This document shows, in pieces, positions 1 to 9,406 of a stretch of 64,000 nucleotides of DNA. The stretch's first letter is position 1. Each line of letters begins with the position of its first letter. Below the pieces are notes generated by a model. That model worked only from the letters and a program-made list of their open reading frames with translations. It had not been told where the DNA came from and did no database searches. The translations under genes and the position numbers were made by a program. The stretch comes from Marinobacter sp. Arc7-DN-1 (GTDB taxonomy: Bacteria > Pseudomonadota > Gammaproteobacteria > Pseudomonadales > Oleiphilaceae), in assembly GCF_003441595.1 (NCBI RefSeq), contig NZ_CP031848.1, positions 1,736,001 to 1,800,000 on the forward strand. The letters are read 5' to 3'.

Positions 1-527
1 TTCCCGTAAATCTCCAGCAATGCGGTTACAAGAACGGATACGGAACCATTGAGCTCAGAATCAACCCGCTCTCTGGCCTCCTCCAAAGGTTTGCCTGCTT
101 TCATGGCTTTTACAGTCAGGGCCATGCGCCGGTCTGATTCAAGGATGTGAAAGGCAAGCCAGCGAGTCAGATAATCAAACAGCTCGGCCAGGACATCTGC
201 TTGTGGCGCTTTGCTTTGGCGAAGCATCTGGATCCGGACAAAAAACATCTGGTGTGAGTCGTGGTGATTCCGGGCCATCTCCGACGTGCCAAGACTTTCC
301 GCCCAGACACCCTCCTCATATTTGAAATGGTAGGAGGCATAGGCAAGAAGCTCATCAAGCAGGTGTAAACTATCCAGATCCGAACTGTCTGAGGCAAAAT
401 GCCACGCCAGACGATTCAGAATAGTCACCAGCACCCGGTGCTGCTCATCAATGTCCTCCAGGCCCGTCTCGAAGTTACGGTTCCAGGGAAAGATCTCGAA
501 GACATCCGTCTCGCTCTGCCAGGGCAT
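1..527 (-). CDS. Hemerythrin-domain signalling protein, N-terminal part (cut by window edge)
   Basis: The reading frame opens at an ATG at 527 and is still open at base 1, so only about 175 N-terminal residues are seen. They form a bacteriohemerythrin-like domain with a full di-iron ligand set: His30 (DEQH), His67 and Glu71 (YHFKYEE), the His88-His92 cluster (NHHDSH), and His/Asp in AFHILESDRR. This domain binds O2 or NO through a di-iron centre. The FPWN opening and the WLAFHILxxDRRMA segment are typical of hemerythrin domains placed before a GGDEF (c-di-GMP synthase) domain, so the missing C-terminus may be a diguanylate cyclase; that part is inference. It adjoins the nor genes, which fits an O2/NO sensor. 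The region upstream of the ATG has only a weak purine-rich stretch as ribosome site. Confidence 0.8.
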   Translation of the reverse strand, partial: MPWQSETDVFEIFPWNRNFETGLEDIDEQHRVLVTILNRLAWHFASDSSDLDSLHLLDELLAYASYHFKYEEGVWAESLGTSEMARNHHDSHQMFFVRIQMLRQSKAPQADVLAELFDYLTRWLAFHILESDRRMALTVKAMKAGKPLEEARERVDSELNGSVSVLVTALLEIYG

Positions 528-628
528 TGTCACTTTTAACGCGCTCCCGATTGCAAAAGTAGGGCAACAACTGACAGTTTAGTTCAAAACCATGCCCCGG
601 GCTTTGCTGTATATCAGAAGCGCAACAG

Positions 629-877
629 TTACCGGGCCGACGGACGCTGGCCACCATAACGGTTCAGATCAGCCCCAACTCCAGGCGAGCTTCCCGCCTC
701 GTTCACCCACTGAGAACAACTCTTGTCACCTGGATTTCGACTTCTCGACTCTTCTCTGCGTTTTTCACGCCCCCGCTTTAGTTGGTTGGATTTACACTCA
801 TTACTTACAAGACCCAGCCACCTCAGGTGCTGATCCCAGACCTCGTCTTTAATATGCTCCGGTTTTTTGCAAACCAT
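629..877 (-). CDS. Small basic hypothetical protein (82 aa)
   Basis: I do not recognise this protein. The ATG at 877 is preceded by a strong ribosome site (GAGGAAATAACG before ATG), which is the main reason to accept it. The product starts MVCKKPEHIKDEVWDQHL, has a lysine/arginine-rich middle with KRGREKRREE, and a glycine- and serine-rich end. There is no signal peptide or membrane segment. It lies alone between the hemerythrin gene and the second norE, on the opposite strand to norE. A longer reading from 943 exists but has no ribosome site. A function cannot be given. Confidence 0.5.
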   Translation of the reverse strand: MVCKKPEHIKDEVWDQHLRWLGLVSNECKSNQLKRGREKRREESRSRNPGDKSCSQWVNEAGSSPGVGADLNRYGGQRPSAR

Positions 878-1052
878 CGTTATTTCCTCACCCGAATGGA
901 CCGTTGCTTTGCCTGGAAATGTTCGTTGTGAGATCTCCAGCAAACATTAAGGCAAATATTAAGCCAGATCGGAAAACTACTGGGATTACAACCTTCGGCT
1001 TTTAAAACCGAGGCAATAAGGACACAAAAACCGCTCCGTCCTGGCGAACAGT

Positions 1053-1063
1053 GTCGCGATGAC
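1053..1063. promoter_or_regulatory. Possible NorR operator upstream of second norE
   Basis: GTCGCGATGAC matches the NorR half-site layout GTCA-N3-TGAC with one mismatch and lies in a TGTC-N5-GACA palindrome. It sits about 128 bp before the start point predicted from the sigma-54 promoter at 1160-1175, about the same distance as the sites upstream of norC. Only one good copy is seen here; a weaker GT-N7-AC match begins at 1085. Confidence 0.4.
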
Positions 1064-1159
1064 ATCAGTTACCAGGAAAACCGTGTCCAAAGAACAACGG
1101 CACCGGCATGAGAAACGAAAACTCTTGTTTTTTTGGCTAATTAACAACAACTTAATCAG

Positions 1160-1175
1160 TGGCACACAAAATGCT
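1160..1175 (+). promoter_or_regulatory. Sigma-54 promoter for norE-norF
   Basis: TGGCACACAAAATGCT matches the sigma-54 consensus TGGCAC-N5-TTGCT with one mismatch. The invariant GG (1161-1162) and GC (1173-1174) have the required 10-base separation. The predicted start is near 1186, about 60 bases before the norE ATG. The rest of the 878-1247 gap shows no gene I can support. Confidence 0.65.
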
Positions 1176-1247
1176 TATACATCCGCGAGAAAAGCCCTTT
1201 TGGTTTGTAACACTGAAATATTTGAGGTCCTTAGCCGGGTTGTCAAA

Positions 1248-1847
1248 ATGGTACACGAGCACTTACTGACGAATGTCACCAGAGAGCCGGTCAGCGAAGA
1301 ACTGCCGGGCGATTTTGCGATGTGGTTATTTATCCTCATGGAATTAACCGTATTTGCTATCTTCTTCATCAGTTTCGCGACCATGCAAAACCTTTATCCC
1401 GCCATGTTCGGGACTGGGAAATCCTCGCTTCATCCAGTGGCTGGCCTGATATGTACACTGGCACTGATTACCAGCAGCTATTTTGTCGCTCTGGCGGGAA
1501 TCCGGTTGCGGCAGGGAAATGAATCCCGCTGTAGCCTGTTTCTGGCGGCGGCGCTAATGGCAGCAACGTTCTATCTGATCACAAAATTCTCGGAGTACTC
1601 GCAACTGATCCAGGCCGGATACGATCTGTCGACCAATACGTTCTACACACTCTATTTTTTCATAACGTTTTTCCACCTGATGCACGTTGTCCTGGGTATG
1701 GTAATTCTGGGTTACATGCTCCACCGCACCCGTCAGGGCGCTTATGCAACGGGGGAACATTCAGGTTTCGAATCCGGAGCCTCATATTGGCACATGGTTG
1801 ACCTGGTCTGGATCATACTTTTCCCCATCATTTACGTAATCCACTAG
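1248..1847 (+). CDS. norE: NorE-like membrane protein (cytochrome c oxidase subunit III family)
   Basis: A 199-residue membrane protein of the cytochrome c oxidase subunit III/NorE family, with about five hydrophobic segments and the family end motif SYWHMVDLVWIILFP. NorE is not part of the NorCB enzyme but improves NO reductase assembly or activity in other denitrifiers. The ATG at 1248 was chosen because homologous sequence starts at MVHEHL and ELPGDFAMWLF follows as the first membrane segment; the extra upstream residues are not hydrophobic or family-like. It is followed 24 bases later by a norF-like gene, and a sigma-54 promoter precedes it. A second norE lies at 2429-3034 on the other strand, so the window has two diverged copies facing each other. 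Confidence 0.85.
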   Translation: MVHEHLLTNVTREPVSEELPGDFAMWLFILMELTVFAIFFISFATMQNLYPAMFGTGKSSLHPVAGLICTLALITSSYFVALAGIRLRQGNESRCSLFLAAALMAATFYLITKFSEYSQLIQAGYDLSTNTFYTLYFFITFFHLMHVVLGMVILGYMLHRTRQGAYATGEHSGFESGASYWHMVDLVWIILFPIIYVIH

Positions 1848-1871
1848 AGTTGAATTCATCGGAGTGGCTGA

Positions 1872-2132
1872 ATGAGTGCACTGACTATCAAGGCAACCAA
1901 TTCCTGGCTGATCCTCATCTCCCTGACACTTCTATCGCTGGCCGTCTCCGAATGGGTAGAGAACCCGGCCATGATGATCCTGTTCGTCGTTTTGGCCGTG
2001 ATCATCAAGGGTCGGAGTATTGTCGACATTTTTATGGGTCTGAATACCGCACCAGTTGTCTGGCGCCGGCTCCTGCTCAGCTATGTCATAGTGGTTCCCG
2101 CAATCATCGGTGCAGTTATTGTGTGGCTGTGA
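1872..2132 (+). CDS. norF: NorF-like small membrane protein
   Basis: An 86-residue protein with three hydrophobic segments, related to the small cytochrome c oxidase subunit IV-like family found after norE. The central KGRSIVDIFMGLNTAP segment matches the KGRWIIRDFMGLRHAAP segment of the other copy at 2116-2424. It probably assists NO reductase together with NorE. A GGAG ribosome site lies about 9 bases before the ATG. The last 17 bases overlap the tail of the convergent second copy, so the two nor transcription units collide here. Confidence 0.75.
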   Translation: MSALTIKATNSWLILISLTLLSLAVSEWVENPAMMILFVVLAVIIKGRSIVDIFMGLNTAPVVWRRLLLSYVIVVPAIIGAVIVWL

Positions 2133-2424
2133 ATTGCAGGTAGCCCACGAAAATTCCGACCAGTGATGTCATGACAAAGAAATAACCCGTTATAATCCAG
2201 CGAGTGAGCGGCGCAGCGTGCCGCAGGCCCATAAAGTCCCGTATGATCCAACGTCCCTTAAGAAGAACAATCAGGCAGATGAAAAAGGTTGCCATGACAG
2301 AAGGGGGGCCGGACTCGCCAACCAAAACACTAAGTAGCGTCAGTCCGACCAGTCCCAGCCATACCAGATTTGTCCTGTCCAACTTCTTCCTTCCTGCGTC
2401 GTAGTTCTGTGGTGTTTGCAGCAT
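2116..2424 (-). CDS. norF: NorF-like small membrane protein, second copy
   Basis: A 102-residue protein with three membrane segments of the same small subunit IV-like family as the gene at 1872-2132. It is the last gene of the norCBDQEF operon and follows norE by 4 bases, so the two are translationally close. The charged N-terminus (QNYDAGRKKLDRTN) leads directly into the first membrane helix. It is assumed to help maturation or stability of NorCB. Its 3' end overlaps the convergent paralogue by 17 bases. Confidence 0.75.
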   Translation of the reverse strand: MLQTPQNYDAGRKKLDRTNLVWLGLVGLTLLSVLVGESGPPSVMATFFICLIVLLKGRWIIRDFMGLRHAAPLTRWIITGYFFVMTSLVGIFVGYLQFTATQ

Positions 2425-2428
2425 GAAC

Positions 2429-3034
2429 TTATCTCAGGACGTAGATTAAGGGAAAAATGAGAATCCAGACCAGATCAATCATGTGCCAGTAGCTGGCGGC
2501 CCCTTCCAGGCCGTCGTGAGAGTCGACGGTATAATGACCCAGGGCGGCCAATACAGCGGTGCCGAGGATGGTACAGGTGCCGATGACAACATGAAGGAAG
2601 TGATTGAACATCAGATAGTAATAAGTAGCGAAAAAATAGTTGGTACGGGCTGTGATGCCTCTTGCTTCATTCCACTGGTATTCCCATGCCTTGACCAGAC
2701 AATAGGTCACGCCGGCACCGACCGTGCAAAGTAACCAAATCACGGTCTGGCGTTGTGCGCCCCGTTTGATTGCCTGAACCGCCCGGGCAACACAAAAGCT
2801 GCTCGTGAGCAACACAAGGGTATTAAGAAAGCCAGCCAGGGTGTTCAGCTGTATGGGGCCTTCACGGAATTCCTCTGGAAAGTAAAACTTGGCAACCAGA
2901 AATGCGAGAAAGAAAAAAGCGAATTCCGTCAGCTCCGCATAAATGAAAATCCATACGGCGATACTTCCCGGCGTGTGGCTCTTTGTCCGGGCAACATCAG
3001 GGCCGGTTGATCTGAAAAGCTCAAATGTCGTCAT
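2429..3034 (-). CDS. norE: NorE-like membrane protein of the nor operon
   Basis: A 201-residue cytochrome c oxidase subunit III/NorE-family protein with five or six membrane segments and the conserved end SYWHMIDLVWILIFPLIY. I start it at the ATG at 3034 (MTTFELF); an in-frame TTG at 3049 would add five residues and overlap the norQ stop region, but has no better ribosome site. It lies 11 bases after norQ in the order norC-B-D-Q-E-F. Compared with the copy at 1248 it has a longer, soluble N-terminus. The role in NO reductase activation is taken from family knowledge. Confidence 0.85.
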   Translation of the reverse strand: MTTFELFRSTGPDVARTKSHTPGSIAVWIFIYAELTEFAFFFLAFLVAKFYFPEEFREGPIQLNTLAGFLNTLVLLTSSFCVARAVQAIKRGAQRQTVIWLLCTVGAGVTYCLVKAWEYQWNEARGITARTNYFFATYYYLMFNHFLHVVIGTCTILGTAVLAALGHYTVDSHDGLEGAASYWHMIDLVWILIFPLIYVLR

Positions 3035-3045
3035 TCTGCCAACCG

Positions 3046-3822
3046 TCAAAAGTGTGCGTCGACCAACCTCAGCAGCGGTTGCTGAGTTGTCGGTTCATCC
3101 GTCAGTGGCTCGATCAAGCAATACAGGCAGGCCTTTCGGGCGGGACAGCCACTTTTGAGCATCTTTCCGGCGTAGATCAGTAAGCGGGTTGAGACAGCTG
3201 CCGTGAGATCGATATCAGTCAGCCGGCGAATATCCGTCGCCAGTTTTACGAGTTGCCCGGCAGTGGCCTCATCAATACCTGCTTCATGGGCAATGATCGA
3301 AGCTTCAACCGAGGGCTCCGGATAATCAAAACTCATGGCAACAAACCGTTGCCGGGTGCTGGGTTTCAGGCCCTTGACCATATTCTGGTAAGAAGGGTTG
3401 TAGGAGACCACTAGCATAAAGTCGTCATGAGCGGTCAGGGTTTCGCCGGTGCGCTCAAGGTGAACGGTTCGCCGGTGGTCCGACAGCGAATGCAAAGCAA
3501 CCGTTGTATCCTTGCGAGCCTCGATAATTTCATCGAGATAACAGATCCCGCCCTCACGAGCAGCCCGGGTTAGCGGGCCGTCCTGCCAATAGGTTCCCTC
3601 GGGGCCAATGAGGTGTCGCCCCAACAGATCCGCAGCGGTCAGATCATCGTGACAGGAGACGGTATAAAGAGGGCGTTCCAGCTGTTCTGCCATATGTTCA
3701 ACAAAGCGTGTCTTGCCGCAACCTGTCGGGCCTTTGATCAGCACTGGCAAACGATGCTGAACCGCATATTGAAATATTTCACATTCATCATTCTGAACCT
3801 GGTAATAACTATGGCTATTCAT
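3046..3822 (-). CDS. norQ: NorQ, MoxR/CbbQ-type AAA+ ATPase for NO reductase activation
   Basis: A 258-residue AAA+ ATPase of the CbbQ/NirQ/NorQ family. The Walker A motif GPTGCGKT is at residues 31-38 and the Walker B is ICYLDEI; sensor-like VVSYNP and an arginine-rich STRQRF follow. Together with the von Willebrand protein NorD it is thought to insert the non-heme iron into NorB. The ATG at 3822 is chosen because GAGG lies five bases before it; an in-frame GTG at 3828 is the alternative. It lies directly downstream of norD (13 bases). Confidence 0.93.
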   Translation of the reverse strand: MNSHSYYQVQNDECEIFQYAVQHRLPVLIKGPTGCGKTRFVEHMAEQLERPLYTVSCHDDLTAADLLGRHLIGPEGTYWQDGPLTRAAREGGICYLDEIIEARKDTTVALHSLSDHRRTVHLERTGETLTAHDDFMLVVSYNPSYQNMVKGLKPSTRQRFVAMSFDYPEPSVEASIIAHEAGIDEATAGQLVKLATDIRRLTDIDLTAAVSTRLLIYAGKMLKSGCPARKACLYCLIEPLTDEPTTQQPLLRLVDAHF

Positions 3823-3835
3823 GACCACCTCAAAA

Positions 3836-5665
3836 TCAGTGCGTTGATACGTTCAGGTAAATCCGGGGCAATACTTTCGGGAGCTGGGTGGGATCATTGA
3901 CTACGGCAAAACCATCGCGGCCAAATAGGTAGGGCAGGTAATCATGGCCCTGCTCATCCACCGTAACGCAGTAGGGTGTTATCCCCAGTTGTTGGGCTTC
4001 AATAATCGCCTGTCGGGTGTCTTCAATCCCGTAACGCCCTTCGTATTGATCCAGGTCGTTGGGCTTGCCGTCACTGACCAACAACAGGACACGGTGAGCC
4101 TGGGGCTGCATCTCCAGGATCCGGGTGGACTGCCGGATTGCGGCCCCCATACGGGTATAGAAACCTGGTTTGATTCGGGCAATACGGCCACGGACCCGAT
4201 CACTGTACGGCTCACCAAAGTTCTTCATTAGCTGATAGCGGACATGACTGTTGCGCACGGAGGAGAAGCCATAGATAGCGAACTCATCCCGTGTCTGGTT
4301 CAGGCCTTCGGCCAGCACCATCAGACTGTCGCGGATTACATCAATCACCTGGCAGTCGTCATTGACGTAACCTTCGGTCGACAGGGACAGGTCCGCCAGG
4401 ATCAGGCAGCAGAAATCACGATGGGTCTGGCGCTGATCGAGAAAAAAATTCTGTCTGGCGGTATCCCTGAGCGGTCTGCTGAAGTCATCAAGCCAGGCAT
4501 CAAGGTCGAGGTCCTGGCCGTCCGGCTGGCCCCGAAGCCGGGTGCGCCGTAGTCCCAGCAGGGAAAACTTCTGCTTGACCTCCTCACTGGTCTGCCGGAG
4601 ATGTGCCGGTAACATGACCGGCTCTGCTTCATCCGCCAGAAGCGGTTGCAAGAGGCAGGCATCGGGCCGTAAACGCCCTTGTTTGTAGTGCCACTCCGGT
4701 AAGCGGATTCCCGGTCCCAGGCACAGTTCGTCGTTTTCCGCTGCTGGCAGATCCAGATCAAACTTCACCTTTGCCGCATTGGCTTTGCGCTGGCGTGAAA
4801 CCGTAATCAGGTCGATGTCATTGGCGATCTGCTCGAAATCATCATCGCTGTCATCATCCTGACAGCGATCAAGATTGATCTGTTCGGTCCAGCTCATGAG
4901 GCTGTCGGGCAGAAACACCAGCAAGCCATCCGTTTCATGCTCATCATCGATTCGCTGCGCCTGTTTGCGTTGCTGCAGGGTTTGTTGTTCGGACGAGCGT
5001 TCTCCCGCTTCAGATTCCGGCCCGGATCCGGCCGTGCTGACCGGTACGCTGAACAGGGTCGGCGGTGTGGGGTACAACCATAGCCAGACTGGAAAGCAGT
5101 CAAATGCCGATGATGGCAGATCAGCCCGAAGCCCCGGATTTCGCAATGCTTGGGCAACCGCCAGTTCCTGGCGCCGGAGATCCTCGGGAAGATTCTCAAT
5201 TGACGGTCTCAATGCCATCAGTTCGGCCACAAGCTCCTTATACTGCCTGTTGAGGCCGGGATAAGACGATGTCAATGCCAGGACGGCCTGCTGATTGTCC
5301 CGAAACCAGTCGCGTACCTGTGGCAAGTGGGCGGCCACCGCCACCAGCCAGTAATAGAGCGATGTATTGAGCCGGGCGGACGAAAATACCGCCAGTGACG
5401 ACGGCAAACGCACACTGCGGTCATCCTGCCAAGGCAGTGCAAAACGCTGATGGCTGCCGGCGACACGCTGCATGCCTGTTCGCCTGAGCCGGACCTTTCG
5501 GGTATCGGCAGGCTCCAGGGTTTTGCCCGGTGCGCCGCCCAGCGCCCGATAGTAGAGCGTAAGCTCTGCCTGCAGATCCGCGAGATTGACCGATGCGCTG
5601 GTAAAATCAGAGGTCACCTGCCGGGTAACCCAGCGATCCCAGACCTTGCCGATAAATTCTTCCAT
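3836..5665 (-). CDS. norD: NorD, von Willebrand factor A protein for NO reductase activation
   Basis: A 609-residue cytoplasmic protein. The last 200 residues form a von Willebrand A domain with a MIDAS-type metal site: DLSLS in LILADLSLSTEG, then TRMG and SDGKPND. This is the NorD layout, and the partner NorQ is next door. NorD/NorQ act as a MoxR-VWA chaperone pair in maturation of cytochrome bc-type NO reductase. The middle holds an acidic stretch (RCQDDDSDDDFEQ). GGGGAGCAACT before the ATG at 5665 supports the start. About 96 non-coding bases separate it from norB, with nothing notable in them. Confidence 0.92.
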   Translation of the reverse strand: MEEFIGKVWDRWVTRQVTSDFTSASVNLADLQAELTLYYRALGGAPGKTLEPADTRKVRLRRTGMQRVAGSHQRFALPWQDDRSVRLPSSLAVFSSARLNTSLYYWLVAVAAHLPQVRDWFRDNQQAVLALTSSYPGLNRQYKELVAELMALRPSIENLPEDLRRQELAVAQALRNPGLRADLPSSAFDCFPVWLWLYPTPPTLFSVPVSTAGSGPESEAGERSSEQQTLQQRKQAQRIDDEHETDGLLVFLPDSLMSWTEQINLDRCQDDDSDDDFEQIANDIDLITVSRQRKANAAKVKFDLDLPAAENDELCLGPGIRLPEWHYKQGRLRPDACLLQPLLADEAEPVMLPAHLRQTSEEVKQKFSLLGLRRTRLRGQPDGQDLDLDAWLDDFSRPLRDTARQNFFLDQRQTHRDFCCLILADLSLSTEGYVNDDCQVIDVIRDSLMVLAEGLNQTRDEFAIYGFSSVRNSHVRYQLMKNFGEPYSDRVRGRIARIKPGFYTRMGAAIRQSTRILEMQPQAHRVLLLVSDGKPNDLDQYEGRYGIEDTRQAIIEAQQLGITPYCVTVDEQGHDYLPYLFGRDGFAVVNDPTQLPKVLPRIYLNVSTH

Positions 5666-5761
5666 AGTTGCTCCCCGGGTATGTGGGCCACCCCTCGCCC
5701 GAACCCGCCCAAAAAACCGGGTCGCAGGCAGAGGCAGCCAACCGTTTACCTGATTATGTCA

Positions 5762-7189
<1,428 letters not shown>

Positions 7190-7636
7190 TCAACCTTCAA
7201 TATTGGGTGGCCAGTTGTTGTCATCGACTCTGGACGTCCAGATCAGGAACTCCGCCAGGGCATCGACTTCTTCCTGAGTAAGATTGAACTGGGGCATTTT
7301 GCGCCGCCGGGGGTTATCCATGGGTTGCGCCGCAATCCATGACTGCATATAGCCCTTGAAGACTTCTTCATTCCCCATGCCTCTGCGATCAAAGACGTTA
7401 GCCAACTCCGGCGCATAGTAAGCGCCTTCGCCCATCAGGCTGTGGCACCCGATACAATTGTTGGTTTCCCACAGCTCCTTGCCATGGGCTACTTCAGGGG
7501 TAATGTTCTCACTGCGGCTTCGCTCCGGGAGTTGCCGTACGGTATCAACGGTCAAACCCAGGAGGAGCAACAGAAAGAAAAAACTACCGCCGTAGTAAAT
7601 GTTCCTGGCCATACTTTTGGTAAATTTCTCAGCCAT
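7190..7636 (-). CDS. norC: Nitric oxide reductase subunit C (cytochrome c)
   Basis: A 148-residue membrane-anchored cytochrome c. One N-terminal helix (about residues 15-30) is followed by a periplasmic domain with a single heme c site CIGCH at 61-65 and a Met ligand candidate in RKMPQF. It passes electrons to NorB. It is the first gene of the norCBDQEF operon. Its promoter region contains a sigma-54 promoter and NorR-type palindromes, so expression is probably NO-dependent. Confidence 0.97.
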   Translation of the reverse strand: MAEKFTKSMARNIYYGGSFFFLLLLLGLTVDTVRQLPERSRSENITPEVAHGKELWETNNCIGCHSLMGEGAYYAPELANVFDRRGMGNEEVFKGYMQSWIAAQPMDNPRRRKMPQFNLTQEEVDALAEFLIWTSRVDDNNWPPNIEG

Positions 7637-7681
7637 AGCTGACTCCTGTTATGCATTGGTGGTTCAAACTGCAAACCGATT

Positions 7682-7700
7682 AGGCAATTGGCACGCCAAA
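7682..7700 (-). promoter_or_regulatory. norC: Sigma-54 promoter for the norCBDQEF operon
   Basis: On the minus strand TTTGGCGTGCCAATTGCC fits TTGGCACG-N4-TTGC: GG at 7697-7696 and GC at 7685-7684 have exactly 10 bases between them. The start point would fall near 7672, about 36 bases before the norC ATG. It faces away from a second sigma-54 promoter at 7933 with NorR-type sites between them. Confidence 0.75.
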
Positions 7701-7796
7701 GTTTTATCTTGTTGCTTTAACTGGTTTTTTCCGATGCATACGGGGAGTGTGTGGTACGAACGACAACGCTGAATTCAGGTCGTTTCGATAGCGAGT

Positions 7797-7867
7797 GTCA
7801 CTTTGACAATGCATCGTCATGACACAGGGGTGTTGTCAAACTGCAGATTGGGTTGTGTCAGAGTGAC
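7797..7867. promoter_or_regulatory. NorR enhancer: three GTCA-N3-TGAC palindromes
   Basis: GTCACTTTGAC at 7797-7807 and GTCAGAGTGAC at 7857-7867 are perfect matches to the NorR consensus GTCA-N3-TGAC. GTCAAACTGCA at 7835-7845 is a near match. NorR normally needs three such sites upstream of a sigma-54 promoter. Here they lie between divergent sigma-54 promoters of norC and hemN, at roughly -100 to -190 from each, and norR itself is encoded just behind hemN. A further short palindrome GTCATGAC lies at 7816-7823. Confidence 0.75.
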
Positions 7868-7932
7868 ACCGGGTATTCGGGCAATTCCCGCAAGCAGAAA
7901 TCTTTTCATTAGAAAACAGTTGGTTGAAGAGC

Positions 7933-7948
7933 TGGCCCCGGAATTGCT
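7933..7948 (+). promoter_or_regulatory. hemN: Sigma-54 promoter for hemN
   Basis: TGGCCCCGGAATTGCT matches TGGCAC-N5-TTGCT with one mismatch, with GG (7934-7935) and GC (7946-7947) 10 bases apart. The predicted start near 7959 leaves a leader of about 50 bases before hemN. The nearest NorR-type site (7857-7867) would be centred near -97. Confidence 0.65.
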
Positions 7949-8010
7949 GTTGTATTGCAGCAGGCAAAACAGGCAGCAGTCCAGACACCCGGGAAAATGA
8001 GGAGTGCCCC

Positions 8011-9390
8011 ATGACGGTCGATTTCAATGCGGATCTTCTGGTGAAATATGACACCTACGGCCCGCGCTATACCTCGTATCCAACTGCCGTGGAGTTTTCT
8101 GGCAGTTTTGGGGAAGCGGAGTACCGGCGTGAGCTTGAGCAAAGTAACCAGTTGCAGACGCCCCTATCCCTCTATTTTCACATTCCCTTCTGCAAATCCC
8201 TCTGTTTCTACTGCGCCTGCGCCAAGATTATTACCCACAAGCAAGAACGCAGTATTCCCTATCTTGAGCGCATTCATACCGAGATTGCCCGGCAGGCGGA
8301 GCTTGTCGATCCGAATCGGGAGGTCAGTCAACTTCATTTCGGAGGCGGTACACCCACTTTTCTGCATGATGACCAACTCTCGACGCTGCTGGGGGAGATC
8401 AGCCGGAATTTCACCCTGGCGCCCCCCGAGTCCCGGGAGTTCTCCATTGAGATCGACCCACGGGCGGTACGCAAGACCACGATCCCATTGCTGTATGAGC
8501 TTGGTTTCAATCGCATCAGTCTGGGTGTGCAGGATTTTGACCCCAAAGTTCAGAGTGCGGTGAACCGGATTCAGTCGGTCGAACAAACGTTCGCGGTGAT
8601 TGACGCAGCGCGCGCCGCGGGCTACCGGTCAACCAATGTGGATTTGATCTACGGCTTGCCGCACCAGACGGTTGAGAGCTTCAGTACCACCCTGGATACC
8701 ATGCTTTCGAAAAGACCGGAGCGTCTGGCCATCTATAACTACGCGCATATGCCTGACAAGGTAAAAGCCCAGAAACTTATCAATATTGACGATCTGCCAT
8801 CACCGGAAACCAAGCTGGCCATCCTGGAGATGACCGTTGAGCGGCTGCAGGGGGCCGGCTATGTCTATCTTGGAATGGACCACTTTGCACTGCCTGACGA
8901 TGAGCTGGCCCTGGCCAAAAACAGTGGCCAGCTGCAAAGGAATTTTCAGGGCTATTCCACATACGCCGACACGGACCTGATCGGAATTGGCATGACCTCA
9001 ATCGGTAGAACAAATCACAGTTTCAGTCAGAACAAGCGACAGGAGGACGATTATTTTGCGGCCATCGACAGTGGCTCTCTGGCTATCGCCCGAGGTTATC
9101 AGCTGTCTTTTGACGACCGGATCCGGCGTGATGTGATTCAGTCGCTGATGTGTCAGAACGAGGTGGTTTACGAGACAGTCAGCGCACGTTATGGCATCGA
9201 TTTCTTCGATTATTTTTACAGGGAGATGCGACAGCTTGCCGGGATGGCCATGGATAACCTCGTTATTATCAACGCTCACCGGGTAGCGGTTACACCGACC
9301 GGGCAATTATTGCTACGGAACATTGCCATGGTATTCGATGCCTACCTCCACCCAACCGAAAGCAAGCACCAGTTTTCCAAGGTTATCTGA
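8011..9390 (+). CDS. hemN: Oxygen-independent coproporphyrinogen III oxidase
   Basis: A 459-residue radical-SAM enzyme that decarboxylates coproporphyrinogen III to protoporphyrinogen IX without O2, supplying heme to denitrification enzymes. The CxxxCxxC cluster motif is in FCKSLCFYCAC, followed by the FGGGTPTF glycine motif. I place the start at the ATG at 8011, with GAGGAG seven bases before it and the family-typical YDTYGPRYTSYPTA soon after; the frame is open further upstream but that part contains the promoter. It is divergent from norC. A second hemN lies at 32186-33604. Confidence 0.93.
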   Translation: MTVDFNADLLVKYDTYGPRYTSYPTAVEFSGSFGEAEYRRELEQSNQLQTPLSLYFHIPFCKSLCFYCACAKIITHKQERSIPYLERIHTEIARQAELVDPNREVSQLHFGGGTPTFLHDDQLSTLLGEISRNFTLAPPESREFSIEIDPRAVRKTTIPLLYELGFNRISLGVQDFDPKVQSAVNRIQSVEQTFAVIDAARAAGYRSTNVDLIYGLPHQTVESFSTTLDTMLSKRPERLAIYNYAHMPDKVKAQKLINIDDLPSPETKLAILEMTVERLQGAGYVYLGMDHFALPDDELALAKNSGQLQRNFQGYSTYADTDLIGIGMTSIGRTNHSFSQNKRQEDDYFAAIDSGSLAIARGYQLSFDDRIRRDVIQSLMCQNEVVYETVSARYGIDFFDYFYREMRQLAGMAMDNLVIINAHRVAVTPTGQLLLRNIAMVFDAYLHPTESKHQFSKVI

Positions 9391-9406
9391 TCCACAAGGG
9401 GTTGCT

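Noticed and set aside
592..852. 86-codon plus-strand frame
   Set aside because: The minus-strand frame 629-877 has a strong ribosome site while this one has none.
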